Below are positions 7,272-16,264 of a stretch of DNA of 64,000 nt, piece by piece; within the stretch, counting starts at the first letter, position 1, and every line of letters starts with the position of its first letter. Source of the stretch: Bacteroidota bacterium (lineage in GTDB: Bacteria > Bacteroidota > Bacteroidia > Bacteroidales > Lentimicrobiaceae); contig WSXU01000009.1 of assembly GCA_009773455.1 (NCBI GenBank), positions 62,001-126,000 of the forward strand, given 5' to 3'. The notes under the pieces are model-generated. The model was not told where the DNA came from. It made no database searches and saw only the letters and a list, made by a program, of their open reading frames with translations. A program made the translations under genes and the position numbers.

Positions 7272-9752
7272 ATGTCTGTATTCAGAAAGCTGCAAAACTA
7301 CTTCCTTTCGGGGGCGGATGAAAGACCAACCGAAACAAGAAAAAAAATGGAATATCTGCTCCGGTTTAATCTGTTTGGACTGGGGTTGTTTTTGCTGCTG
7401 ATGATCCTGAGAGCCTTCGGGTCTTCAAACATTTACCTGCTTGCAGGAGATTTCAACCTGCTTCTGATCCTGATATTCTCTATGCTCATGATCAGAAAAA
7501 AGAAATTCCTTATGGCTTCCGGAAGTATCTTCCTTCTCCCGGTTTCAATATTATTCTATCACGTTTTTGAGAATCATTTTGCCGGAATAATTATTACAGC
7601 AGACAGTCTTTTTGCCACGCTGGCCTTCCTGATTTTCGGAATCATGTTCATCGGTGCTTTTGCAATAAGGATAGGTCAGATCTATCTGTTTGGCCTCATC
7701 AGCATTTTTACGATTCTTGTTCATTTCACCGTAATGGTTTCGTCGCCCTATGGCACACCTCCTGATAAAGAAAGTTATACTTTACTCTTTGCAGCTCTGA
7801 TCATTGTCCTGGCAGCCATTCTGGCAGCCATCCTTACCCGCAGAATCTCTACCGACCTGATCCTTGTTTCGGAAAATTCACACAAAAAGACGGAAGACAA
7901 ATACCTCTCTCTGTTTTCGAACATGATGGACGGATTTTCATTGCAGAAGATCATTCTGAATGAAAAAGGTGAGCCTGTAAACACCGTTTTTGTTGAAGTC
8001 AATGGAGCTTTTGAGCGGTTTGTAGGCCTTTCAAGGAATGAAATCATCGGCAGGTATGCATCCGACATTATCCCGGGCATTACTTCCTCAGCAGCCAAAT
8101 GGTTTAAAACACTTTCAGACGTTGCGCTTACCGGGAAAGAGGCAAGAATTGAGGATTATTCGCGGCATTTCAGGCGTTGGCTTGATGTTTATGCCTTTTC
8201 ACCCGAGCAGGGTTATTTTGTAACCCTGGTCAGAGACATAACTCAAACCATGGAAACTGCCAATGCCCTCAGGATAAGTGAAAGAAAAAACAAAGCCATG
8301 ATCGGGGCATTGCCTGATGATGTTTTCATCATCGATGAACAGGGCAATATGCCGGAGGTACTCACCGACAATGATCTGCCCGGAGAGAACCGCGATTCGG
8401 GGAATATGCTGAATATCCATGATCTCAGCTATCCGGAAGAAACCATCAGCAGGATTCTTGCTTCGGCCAGGCTGGCATTATCGGCAGGCACACTGCAGAC
8501 AATAGAATATGAAACAGACCACAACGGTGAAACTTCCTATTTCGAAGCCAGGCTCATGGGGCTCAATGCAACAGAGGTTATGGTGATCAACCGGAATATT
8601 ACAGACAGGAAATTGTCAGAAATAAAACTTAGGAGAGCCAAAGAAAAGGCAGAAGAATCTGACCTTCTGAAAACTGCTTTCCTTGCAAATATGAGCCATG
8701 AAGTGCTTACGCCGATGAATGCCATTATGGGTTTTTCTCAGATACTGAATGAAGAAATAATCACAGATGATGAAAGGATCGAATATGCGCGATTGATCAG
8801 AAACAGCGGACAGTCGCTTATCGGACTGATCAATGATATTATGGACCTGGCTAAAATTGAAGCCGGAGAGTTATTTGAAGAATTGTTGAGCACCTACCGC
8901 CTTGAACTCCGGAATTCAGGAAAGCAGGATATTGAAATCTCCTATGAAATTTCCGAATCGGCCAGCATACTTGATATCGAATGCGATCATGAACGACTCA
9001 AGCAACTGCTCAGCAATCTGCTCGACAATGCAGTTAAATTTACCCATAAAGGAAAAATCAGCTTCGGATGTTCTGAGATCAGACCCGGAACATTCCGGTT
9101 TTTTGTCAGGGATACCGGAATCGGTATTCCTGCAGACAAACAAAAAATTATCTTTGAGCGCTTCAGACAGGTTGAAGAAAACTACAACCGCACCTACGGA
9201 GGTACAGGTATCGGACTTGCACTCGTAAAAAAACTGGTTGAACTGATGGGCGGAAAAATCAGCCTGATTTCCGAAAACGGAGAAGGATCTGAATTCAGCT
9301 TTACCATTAAAAACAGCCGGTTGACTGACATTCCGAAATATATACAGCCGGCTGCAGAAACTCCTGTGACCCGGGCATACGACTGGTCGGGCAAGACCAT
9401 CATGGTTACCGAAGACATTCACACCAATTTTATCTTCCTGCATCGGCTGATCAACAACCTGAAAGCAGAAGTGCTCCATGCCAGGAACGGGAAAGAAGCC
9501 GTCGAACTGGCTACTTCCGGAAAACACATTGATTTGATCCTAATGGATTTACAGATGCCGGAAATGAACGGTATTGAGGCTTTCAGGGAAATCAGGAAAC
9601 AAAGTCCGGAAATCAAAGTAATTCTTCAGACTGCCTACGCTAACAAAGATGAAAACAATACCTATTCAAAGATGGGATTCAATGGATTCATTACCAAACC
9701 CATTAGAGTTGAAACGCTGTTAACGTTGGTTGACAACGTGCTCTTCAGTTAA
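7272..9752 (+). CDS. Hybrid sensor histidine kinase with N-terminal membrane domain, PAS domains and receiver
   Basis: The 826-residue protein begins with about six membrane helices (residues ~28-200), followed by two PAS-like regions (~225-330 and ~345-450), a HisKA domain with phospho-acceptor His476 in FLANMSHEVLTPMNAIMG, an ATPase domain with N586 (DNAVKF), D614 (DTGIGIP) and GGTGIGLALVKKL, and a receiver domain starting near residue 708 with phospho-acceptor Asp759 (LMDLQMPEMNG) and a KPI lysine near the end. It should sense an unknown signal at the inner membrane. The stretch between DLAKIEAGEL and FEELLSTYR lacks roughly a dozen residues that usually separate the HisKA helix from the ATPase domain. 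No response regulator with a DNA-binding domain is adjacent. Confidence 0.9.
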   Translation: MSVFRKLQNYFLSGADERPTETRKKMEYLLRFNLFGLGLFLLLMILRAFGSSNIYLLAGDFNLLLILIFSMLMIRKKKFLMASGSIFLLPVSILFYHVFENHFAGIIITADSLFATLAFLIFGIMFIGAFAIRIGQIYLFGLISIFTILVHFTVMVSSPYGTPPDKESYTLLFAALIIVLAAILAAILTRRISTDLILVSENSHKKTEDKYLSLFSNMMDGFSLQKIILNEKGEPVNTVFVEVNGAFERFVGLSRNEIIGRYASDIIPGITSSAAKWFKTLSDVALTGKEARIEDYSRHFRRWLDVYAFSPEQGYFVTLVRDITQTMETANALRISERKNKAMIGALPDDVFIIDEQGNMPEVLTDNDLPGENRDSGNMLNIHDLSYPEETISRILASARLALSAGTLQTIEYETDHNGETSYFEARLMGLNATEVMVINRNITDRKLSEIKLRRAKEKAEESDLLKTAFLANMSHEVLTPMNAIMGFSQILNEEIITDDERIEYARLIRNSGQSLIGLINDIMDLAKIEAGELFEELLSTYRLELRNSGKQDIEISYEISESASILDIECDHERLKQLLSNLLDNAVKFTHKGKISFGCSEIRPGTFRFFVRDTGIGIPADKQKIIFERFRQVEENYNRTYGGTGIGLALVKKLVELMGGKISLISENGEGSEFSFTIKNSRLTDIPKYIQPAAETPVTRAYDWSGKTIMVTEDIHTNFIFLHRLINNLKAEVLHARNGKEAVELATSGKHIDLILMDLQMPEMNGIEAFREIRKQSPEIKVILQTAYANKDENNTYSKMGFNGFITKPIRVETLLTLVDNVLFS

Positions 9753-9782
9753 TTTCCGGCCAATGGAGTCGAATACCATAAA

Positions 9783-10301
9783 ATGAAATTCAAAACAACA
9801 GGGACAAATGGGCCTGAAACAATAACCTGTGAAAGGACAACATACCTGCTGGCGGTTGATGCCGGGGTTAAAACAGGGCTGGCACTATACAACAACAAAG
9901 GGTGCTTGTGCTGGTATCGCTCGCACAATATGGGCTCTGTTGCATCGCTCCGCATGGCAGCATACCACCTCCTGAATTCAATAGAAAACCTCTCCTGGGT
10001 TGTAATTGAAGGAGGCGGACCTGTTGCACAGGCCTGGATAAAGGAAGCTACGCGAAAAAATCTGAACATCATCAGGACCGATGCCGGCGAATGGAGGAAA
10101 GTCATACTCCACCCAAGGGAGTTCAGGAATTCGGCAATCGCCAAACAATCTGCAATCACACTTTCGAAACAAATCATCGAATCATCATATGCGCCATCAG
10201 CAAACCGTCCTGACCATGATGCTGCAGAAGCCATACTGATAGGATTGTGGGGTTGCAGGGAAGCCGGTTTCAGGGCGGAACCCTTTATATTTAAACGGTA
10301 A
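9783..10301 (+). CDS. RuvC/RNase H-fold protein of unknown role
   Basis: The 172-residue product has the outline of a RuvC-like resolvase fold: a first strand with LLAVDAGVKTGLALY (Asp23 region), a central VVIEGGG strand bringing a glutamate, and a C-terminal NRPDHDAAEAILIGLWG helix with acidic residues. These match the D/E/D-type acidic positions of RNase H-fold nucleases. Overall similarity to canonical RuvC is low and the usual Holliday-junction gene neighbours (ruvA, ruvB) are absent. It starts 30 bases behind the hybrid kinase and could be cotranscribed with it. Nuclease activity is an inference. Confidence 0.6.
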   Translation: MKFKTTGTNGPETITCERTTYLLAVDAGVKTGLALYNNKGCLCWYRSHNMGSVASLRMAAYHLLNSIENLSWVVIEGGGPVAQAWIKEATRKNLNIIRTDAGEWRKVILHPREFRNSAIAKQSAITLSKQIIESSYAPSANRPDHDAAEAILIGLWGCREAGFRAEPFIFKR

Positions 10302-10470
10302 TATGGTTATTTAGAGATGCAAAAAAAATATGCAGATGACGTTATCATAATTATCTGTATTACATCTATATATAACAATATGAGATTACATTTCATTCTA
10401 AATTGGATTAATGAGTGCGTTGCTGGATAAAAATATTTTACTTTTACGCATTCAAAGCTGACTTAATTCT

Positions 10471-11601
10471 ATGAGCCAACTTCAGACTTTTCAGGTTTCC
10501 TCAGGCCGAAGCAGCCGCAAAGAACTGATTGATGACTTTCACCTGATCAGTTCAAATCAGGTTGCTGTTTCAATCCTTGACCGGATACCTACCCTGGTTC
10601 TGATCCTGAATCAGAAACGCGAGATCGTATTCAGCAATAAGGCTTTTCAGGCATTATTGGAGAGTGAAAGTATCGAATCCATTCTGGGCATGAAGCCGGG
10701 CGATGTACTGGGATGCTCAATGTCGCAGGCAGGACCTGACGGATGCGGGACTGCGAAAGGCTGCAGGACATGTGGCGCCCTGAAATCTGTGAAAATCGCA
10801 TTAGAGGGAGATACCGGATCTGAGGAATGTACGATCAAAGCGGGGCCGACATCTATGATGCACCTTAAAGTCACTTCTGAGATGATTCAGCTTGGTGATA
10901 AGGACTTTATCCTTTACAGCATGCAGGATATCAGCCAGGAAAAGAAAAAAGCACTCCTTGAACGCATTTTCTACCACGATATCCTCAATTCGGCGCACAA
11001 TATCAACAGCATGGCTGAATTGATTTCGGACAATGAAGCTATCGGCAACAGAGAAGAATACCTTGGCCTGCTGACAAAATCGACCAATGAACTGATTGAT
11101 GAAATCAACACCCAGCGGATTCTTTCAAACGGCAACAATGCAAACTATATCAGCAATCCTGTCAGCATTAATTCTTTCCATTTTTATAAGGACCTGAAAT
11201 CGGAGTTTGAATCACTGGCCGATGGCGGTTTAATCATCTCTCTGGATAAACGCAGTGAGAATTTCAATTTCTCTGCGGATAAAGTACTTTTGAAAAGAGT
11301 GGTTGCCAATATGATGAAGAATGCGATTGAGGCGGAGCAATATCGTGGAAAAATCACCATCGGCATGATGAGCCTCAATGAAAAAGGTGCCATGCTCTGG
11401 GTGCACAATCAGTTATACATGTCAGAAGAGGTGCAGTCACAGATATTCAACCGTTCATTCTCGACCAAAGGCACAGACCGGGGACTTGGCACCTATAGCA
11501 TGAAAATTCTTACCGAGCGGTTTATGAAAGGGAAGATATCCTTTACCAGTTCGGTAAACAACGGCACAACCTTTATCATCGAAATTCCTTCGAGAGACTA
11601 A
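10471..11601 (+). CDS. Soluble PAS histidine kinase with a four-cysteine motif
   Basis: The 376-residue protein has no membrane segment. Residues ~30-165 form a PAS-like sensor domain that carries four cysteines (Cys82, Cys92, Cys98, Cys101) in the pattern G-C-x9-C-G-x4-C-R-x-C-G, suggesting metal, Fe-S or redox binding. The dimerisation helix has the atypical H-box FYHDILNSAHNIN with His169, followed by an ATPase domain (NMMKNAIEAE, then FSTKGTDRGLGTYSMKIL near the C-terminus). The class is an HDxxN-type kinase. It has no adjacent response regulator, so it is an orphan. It follows the RuvC-like gene by 169 bases and is likely transcribed on its own. Confidence 0.85.
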   Translation: MSQLQTFQVSSGRSSRKELIDDFHLISSNQVAVSILDRIPTLVLILNQKREIVFSNKAFQALLESESIESILGMKPGDVLGCSMSQAGPDGCGTAKGCRTCGALKSVKIALEGDTGSEECTIKAGPTSMMHLKVTSEMIQLGDKDFILYSMQDISQEKKKALLERIFYHDILNSAHNINSMAELISDNEAIGNREEYLGLLTKSTNELIDEINTQRILSNGNNANYISNPVSINSFHFYKDLKSEFESLADGGLIISLDKRSENFNFSADKVLLKRVVANMMKNAIEAEQYRGKITIGMMSLNEKGAMLWVHNQLYMSEEVQSQIFNRSFSTKGTDRGLGTYSMKILTERFMKGKISFTSSVNNGTTFIIEIPSRD

Positions 11602-11921
11602 AAAAAACCCATATATCTTATTTCGATTCCGCCCCTGCTGCCGGGATTACGGATTGAATGGATTTTTACAACCTTTTCCCGACCCTTCCTGTTCCGGATC
11701 AAATCTCAGGCAACAGAAGAAAATGCCTGCTTTTCAATACCAGGCAGGTCAGCTGAAAACTGTCGGTTCCGGATGATGCGCCACCACATTTCTCTCAGTT
11801 AAACACTCCCCGGCATATACCCGTGCTGTATCACCGATGACAGACATTTTGTCAGCCTTTCTGCTGTGGCACATGCTTTGAGCAATCAGGCAGAACAAAC
11901 CAAAACCAAAATATCATAACT
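11602..11921. other. Intergenic region before htpG
   Basis: About 320 bases without a recognisable frame. It must hold the htpG promoter, but I could not pick out a clear heat-shock element (no CIRCE inverted repeat TTAGCACTC...GAGTGCTAA). Confidence 0.4.
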
Positions 11922-13823
11922 ATGCAGACGGGAAAAATCAATGTACAAACGGAAAATATTTTTCCGATCATTAAAAAATTCCTGTATTCGGATCATGAAA
12001 TATTCCTGAGGGAATTGATTTCCAATGCGGTAGATGCTACACAAAAGCTTAAAGCCCTTTCATCTATGGGCAATGTTAAGGATGAGTTGGGTGACCTGAC
12101 CATTGAAGTGATCGCCGACAAGGAAAAAGGTACACTTACTGTCAGAGACAATGGCATCGGAATGACAGCCGAAGAGGTTGACAAATACATTAACCAGATT
12201 GCCTTTTCAGGGGCTGAAGAATTTGTAAAGAAATACAAGGGTAAGAGCGAAGCCGATGCTGCCCAGCTTATCGGCCACTTCGGACTTGGGTTTTATTCTT
12301 CATTCATGGTTTCGAAGAAAGTAGAGATCCTGACAAAAACCTATAAAAAAGGTCCCGGCTCAAAAGCTGTAAAATGGGAATGCGATGGCAGCCCGGAATA
12401 CACCCTTACCGAAGCAGAAAAGGCGTCGCGCGGAACAGAGATCATCCTTCATATAGCAGATGATTCCAAAGAATTTCTTGAAGAACACCGTATTGTTGAT
12501 TTGCTGAAAAAGTATTGCAAGTTTCTTCCTGTACCCATCCGTTTTGGCAATGAAAAGACATGGGAAAAAGTGGAAGGCGAGAAAGATGATAAAGGCAACG
12601 ACAAATATGACGAAATTGAAAAACCACGCATAATCAATAACATCAATCCGGCATGGAAACGCAAACCTGCCGATCTGACCGATGAAGATTACAACAATTT
12701 CTACAGGGAGCTCTATCCTTCCCTTTTTGAGAATCCATTGTTCAATATTCACCTGAATGTTGATTATCCGTTCAACCTTACCGGAATCCTTTATTTCCCG
12801 AAAGTGAAACGGAATTTTGAAGTACAGAAGGAAAAAATCCAGCTTTATTCAAATCAGGTATTTGTGACCGATTCGGTTGAAGGCATTGTTCCCGACTTCC
12901 TCACACTGATGCACGGAGTGCTTGATTCTCCCGACATTCCGCTGAATGTTTCCCGTTCATACCTGCAAAGCGACTCTAACGTTAAAAAGATCTCGAACCA
13001 CATCATGAAGAAAGTGGCCGACAAACTGGAGGAGATCTTTAAGAACAACCGGGAGGACTTTGAGAAAAAATGGGATGATATCCGGATCTTTATTGAGTAT
13101 GGAATCATTTCGGAGCCGAAGTTCTATGAAAGAGCTGAGAAGTTCTGCCTGTTGAAAGACACCGCCGGCAAATACATGACATTTGAGGAGTATAAAAATT
13201 CAATCAAAGACAATCAGACCGATAAGGACAAAAAACTGGTTTACCTGTATACAACCGATACGGTTGAACAGCATGGTTTTATTGAAACTGCCACTGAGCG
13301 CGGCTACAATGTGCTGGTTATGGATGGACCCATAGACAACCACTTTATCAATACCCTGGAGCAGAAGTTTGAAAACACCTCCTTTGTGCGTGTGGATGCC
13401 GATGTGATCGACAAGCTCATCAGGAAAGAAGAGCCAATGCCTTCGAAACTCAGCGATGAGGATCGCGAAAAGCTGAAACCCGTTTTTGAGGAAGTTGCAG
13501 GCAGGGAACATTACACTGTGATGTTTGAGAGTCTGAGTGAAACAGAACTTCCGGTGCAGATAACCCGACCGGAGTTTATGCGCAGGATGAAGGACATGTC
13601 GATGCTCGGGGGAGCCTCCTATATGGGCAGCCTGCCCGATTCCTACAATCTTGTGGTCAATGGCAACCATCCGCTGATTTCAAAGATGAACGACGAAAAG
13701 GACGAGGAATCAAAAAAAGTCCTTGCCAAACAGCTTGTTGACCTGGCCAAACTATCACAGAACCTGCTGAAAGGCGAAGAGCTTACCGGCTTTATCAAAC
13801 GCAGCATCAGCATCATTAAGTAA
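11922..13823 (+). CDS. htpG: Molecular chaperone HtpG (bacterial Hsp90)
   Basis: HtpG is a cytosolic ATP-dependent dimeric chaperone. The 633-residue product shows the GHKL ATPase N-domain: FLRELISNAVDATQKLK (ATP-contacting Asn near residue 37), DNGIGMTAEEV near residue 82 and the GHFGLGFYSSFMV lid segment near residue 122. The middle domain carries VDYPFNLTGILYFP and the catalytic-loop segment DIPLNVSRSYLQSDSNVKKI near residue 345. The C-terminal dimerisation domain ends with LVDLAKLSQNLLKGEELTGF. The Val in SNAVDA instead of the enterobacterial Ser is usual for this phylum. It stands alone. Length and motifs leave no doubt. Confidence 0.96.
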   Translation: MQTGKINVQTENIFPIIKKFLYSDHEIFLRELISNAVDATQKLKALSSMGNVKDELGDLTIEVIADKEKGTLTVRDNGIGMTAEEVDKYINQIAFSGAEEFVKKYKGKSEADAAQLIGHFGLGFYSSFMVSKKVEILTKTYKKGPGSKAVKWECDGSPEYTLTEAEKASRGTEIILHIADDSKEFLEEHRIVDLLKKYCKFLPVPIRFGNEKTWEKVEGEKDDKGNDKYDEIEKPRIINNINPAWKRKPADLTDEDYNNFYRELYPSLFENPLFNIHLNVDYPFNLTGILYFPKVKRNFEVQKEKIQLYSNQVFVTDSVEGIVPDFLTLMHGVLDSPDIPLNVSRSYLQSDSNVKKISNHIMKKVADKLEEIFKNNREDFEKKWDDIRIFIEYGIISEPKFYERAEKFCLLKDTAGKYMTFEEYKNSIKDNQTDKDKKLVYLYTTDTVEQHGFIETATERGYNVLVMDGPIDNHFINTLEQKFENTSFVRVDADVIDKLIRKEEPMPSKLSDEDREKLKPVFEEVAGREHYTVMFESLSETELPVQITRPEFMRRMKDMSMLGGASYMGSLPDSYNLVVNGNHPLISKMNDEKDEESKKVLAKQLVDLAKLSQNLLKGEELTGFIKRSISIIK

Positions 13824-13917
13824 TTAAACATTTAAATCCTTTGCTTAAGGATAAAAAATCAGTTCACAATTTAATTTTAAAAACAAGTACCTTTACTAAA
13901 ACCAAATATCAACACCG

Positions 13918-14508
13918 ATGAAAAAATCACTGATTATCATAATTGCAGTTGTAGGATTTATCCTGATCCTTGTGATGTGGGGCAGCAGTCGCTACAACAG
14001 CCTTGTCACCAAGGAAGAAGGTGTTGCTGCAGCATGGTCGCAGGTTGAAAATGTTTATCAGCGCCGTGCCGACCTTATTCCGAATCTCGTCAATACCGTC
14101 AAAGGGTATGCTGATTTTGAGAAGAGTACATTAACAGGAGTCATTGAAGCCCGTTCGAAGGCTACCAGCGTTACCATCGACCCGACCAACCTGAATGAAG
14201 CGAGTATACAGCAGTTTCAAAAGGCACAGGATGGGCTGAGTTCAGCACTTTCACGACTCATGGTCGTGGTTGAGCGTTATCCCGACCTGAAAGCCAACCA
14301 GAATTTCATGGATCTTCAGGCCCAACTCGAAGGCACAGAGAACAGAATTGCAACAGAAAGACGCAACTTCAACCAGGCAGCGCAGGACTACAACACCCAG
14401 ATAAGACGATTCCCAAGCAATTTATTTGCAGGAATATTCGGGTTTGACAAAAAAGCCTATTTCCAGGCTGATGAGGGAGCCGAAAAGGCGCCTGAAGTTA
14501 AATTCTGA
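13918..14508 (+). CDS. lemA: LemA family membrane protein
   Basis: The 196-residue product has one N-terminal membrane helix (residues ~4-24), then the LemA helical domain: YNSLVTKEEGVAAAWSQVENVYQRRADLIPNLVNTVKG, and NRIATERRNFNQAAQDYNTQIRRFP near the C-terminus, ending in PEVKF, typical of the family. The N-terminus is thought to be short and outside, with the helical bundle in the cytoplasm or periplasm depending on species; function is not settled. The following two TPM-domain genes on the same strand make the common lemA-TPM cluster, so these proteins probably act together at the envelope. Confidence 0.93.
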   Translation: MKKSLIIIIAVVGFILILVMWGSSRYNSLVTKEEGVAAAWSQVENVYQRRADLIPNLVNTVKGYADFEKSTLTGVIEARSKATSVTIDPTNLNEASIQQFQKAQDGLSSALSRLMVVVERYPDLKANQNFMDLQAQLEGTENRIATERRNFNQAAQDYNTQIRRFPSNLFAGIFGFDKKAYFQADEGAEKAPEVKF

Positions 14509-14537
14509 TAACATACCGGACTACTTATTGAAGCCAG

Positions 14538-14567
14538 AAATTCCGGTGGTGGTTACCACCGGAATTT
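14538..14567 (+). terminator. Perfect 13-bp hairpin behind lemA
   Basis: AAATTCCGGTGGT pairs exactly with ACCACCGGAATTT around a GGTT loop. It lies in the 104-base gap between lemA and the first TPM gene and lacks a long T-run, so it may attenuate rather than end transcription, or stabilise the lemA end. Confidence 0.6.
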
Positions 14568-14612
14568 AATGAATTTAATCAGCATTCACTTTATCATATT
14601 AAAACCGGCTCC

Positions 14613-15059
14613 ATGCCCACAACTGCCAAAAACTTCTTTACAGCCGAACAGCAGGAGGAAATCCTGCAGGCCGTCCGCAATGCCGAACTTGATACTTCCG
14701 GTGAAATCCGGGTACACATCGAAACAAAAAGTAAAGGTGATATCCTGGATAACGCTGCTTTCATATTCAAGAAGCTCGGTATGCATAAGACAGCGTTGCG
14801 AAATGGTGTATTGATCTATCTATCGATTCAGAACAGGTCGTTCGCCATCATTGGCGACAGCGGCATCAATGCCGTGGTTCCAGACAATTTCTGGGAAAGC
14901 ACAAAACTACTTATGATCAATCAGTTCCGCGAAGGAAGATTTTGCGAAGGGCTGATCGAGGGCATAACCCAGGCCGGCCTTCAGCTGAAAAAGCACTTTC
15001 CGCATCAGGCTGCGGACAAGAACGAACTTTCCGATGAACTTTCATTTGGTAATAATTAA
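14613..15059 (+). CDS. TPM-domain protein (YgcG/Psb32 fold), no signal peptide
   Basis: The 148-residue product is almost entirely a TPM domain: FFTAEQQEEILQAVRNAELDTSGEIRVHIE, then a helix, a strand with NGVLIYLSIQNRSFAIIGDSGIN, and a C-terminal helix. It lacks a signal sequence or membrane helix, unlike its downstream neighbour, so it probably acts in the cytoplasm or on the inner face of the membrane. Such short TPM proteins follow lemA in many Bacteroidota. The next gene starts 12 bases later. The biochemical activity of TPM domains is not firmly known. Confidence 0.85.
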   Translation: MPTTAKNFFTAEQQEEILQAVRNAELDTSGEIRVHIETKSKGDILDNAAFIFKKLGMHKTALRNGVLIYLSIQNRSFAIIGDSGINAVVPDNFWESTKLLMINQFREGRFCEGLIEGITQAGLQLKKHFPHQAADKNELSDELSFGNN

Positions 15060-15071
15060 ACTCGCATCCGG

Positions 15072-15866
15072 ATGAAAACAACGGTAAAATCATTGCTGAT
15101 ATTTGGGATCCTGATCTTTGCAGAACCCTTTTTCCTGAATGCTGGTGTGCCTCCTAAACCAAATCCGCCAAGACTGGTGAACGACTTCGCCGGCATGCTT
15201 TCGCAGGAAGAGGTTTCGATGCTGGAGCAGAAACTTGTTGCCTTCAACGATACAACATCAACACAAATCACTGTGGTGACCCTTTCAACTCTTGATGGTT
15301 ACGACATTGATGACCTGGCTCAACGCATTGGACAGGAATGGAAAGTCGGCCAGAAGGAATTTGATAATGGAATTGTTATACTGATCAAGCCTAAATCAGG
15401 CAATGAGAAAGGGCTGGCTGCCATCTCAACAGGCTATGGTATGGAGGAGATCATTCCAGATGCGATAGCCCGCAGGATCGTGGACAATGAAATGATTCCC
15501 TTCTTCAAGCAGAATCAGAATTATGCCGGTATCGATGCCGGGGTAAATGTCATCATGGATCTCGCTTCGGGTAAGTACAAAGCAGCAGGTTATGGAAAGA
15601 AAAAAGGAGGACCGCTCGGCTTGATTGTTCCCATCATAATTATAATAATCATCGCATTGCTTTTCGGACGGAACAGCAATAACCGGCACCACAACATCGG
15701 CCGCAACAGTGGACTCCCCTTCTGGTTGCTGCTCAGTATGATGGGTAATTCCGGACGTGGCTCAGGTGGTGACTGGGGAGGTTTCTCCGGTGGTGGCGGC
15801 GGCGGCGGTTTCGGTGGCTTCGGCGGTGGCGGCTTTGGTGGCGGCGGAGCCAGCGGAAGCTGGTGA
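15072..15866 (+). CDS. TPM-domain membrane protein with glycine-rich tail
   Basis: The 264-residue product has a signal sequence (residues ~1-25, ending around LNAGVPP), a TPM domain (residues ~30-165: PRLVNDFAGMLSQEEVSMLEQKL, TQITVVTLSTLDG, DNGIVILIKP, STGYGMEEIIPDAIARRIV), one membrane helix (~185-200, LIVPIIIIIIIALLFG) and a C-terminal tail almost wholly of Gly, Phe and Ser that ends SGSW. This is the YgcG-type architecture: a periplasmic TPM domain tethered to the inner membrane. It closes the lemA-TPM-TPM cluster and is followed by heptamer repeats and a strong terminator. Confidence 0.92.
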   Translation: MKTTVKSLLIFGILIFAEPFFLNAGVPPKPNPPRLVNDFAGMLSQEEVSMLEQKLVAFNDTTSTQITVVTLSTLDGYDIDDLAQRIGQEWKVGQKEFDNGIVILIKPKSGNEKGLAAISTGYGMEEIIPDAIARRIVDNEMIPFFKQNQNYAGIDAGVNVIMDLASGKYKAAGYGKKKGGPLGLIVPIIIIIIIALLFGRNSNNRHHNIGRNSGLPFWLLLSMMGNSGRGSGGDWGGFSGGGGGGGFGGFGGGGFGGGGASGSW

Positions 15867-15869
15867 AGA

Positions 15870-15911
15870 CAGTTAACAGTTAACAGTTAACAGTTAAGAG
15901 TTAACAGATAA
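15870..15911. repeat. Heptanucleotide tandem repeat, CAGTTAA type
   Basis: Four exact CAGTTAA units are followed by GAGTTAA and CAGATAA in the same register, directly after the TPM gene stop. Confidence 0.88.
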
Positions 15912-15974
15912 TAGTTTAAATCTAAAAAATGGGATGATTTAATACGAGGCAAGGATTACACAAAAATCATATTT

Positions 15975-16015
15975 AAAGAACACCGGTATGGAAACTGACC
16001 GGTGTTCTTTTTTTT
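15975..16015 (+). terminator. Terminator of the lemA-TPM cluster
   Basis: AAAGAACACCGGT pairs exactly with ACCGGTGTTCTTT across a ten-base loop and is followed by a T-run. It lies 109 bases behind the last TPM gene. Confidence 0.87.
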
Positions 16016-16264
16016 AAAGTTTTGCGCTCAATCACGCTCCAGCCATCATTAAGCGGCAATAGCTTCATCCTTTTAATCCTGCCAAAGTCCAATCTCCATA
16101 TATACTCATACATATTTAATTTATTGTCAATTAAATAGTTATGTGTACATTTGTTGAGAACATGAAAGTGTAAACGGCAGCATTGATTGTTTATTCAGAA
16201 ACCTTCTGCCGGTTACACAAATAAGCCCTGAACAGCCTTTCAGGACGAATTTCAGAAACATCAG

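Noticed and set aside
9749-10234. 161-codon minus-strand frame opposite the RuvC-like gene
   Set aside because: It is antisense to a better-supported gene and has no recognisable motif.
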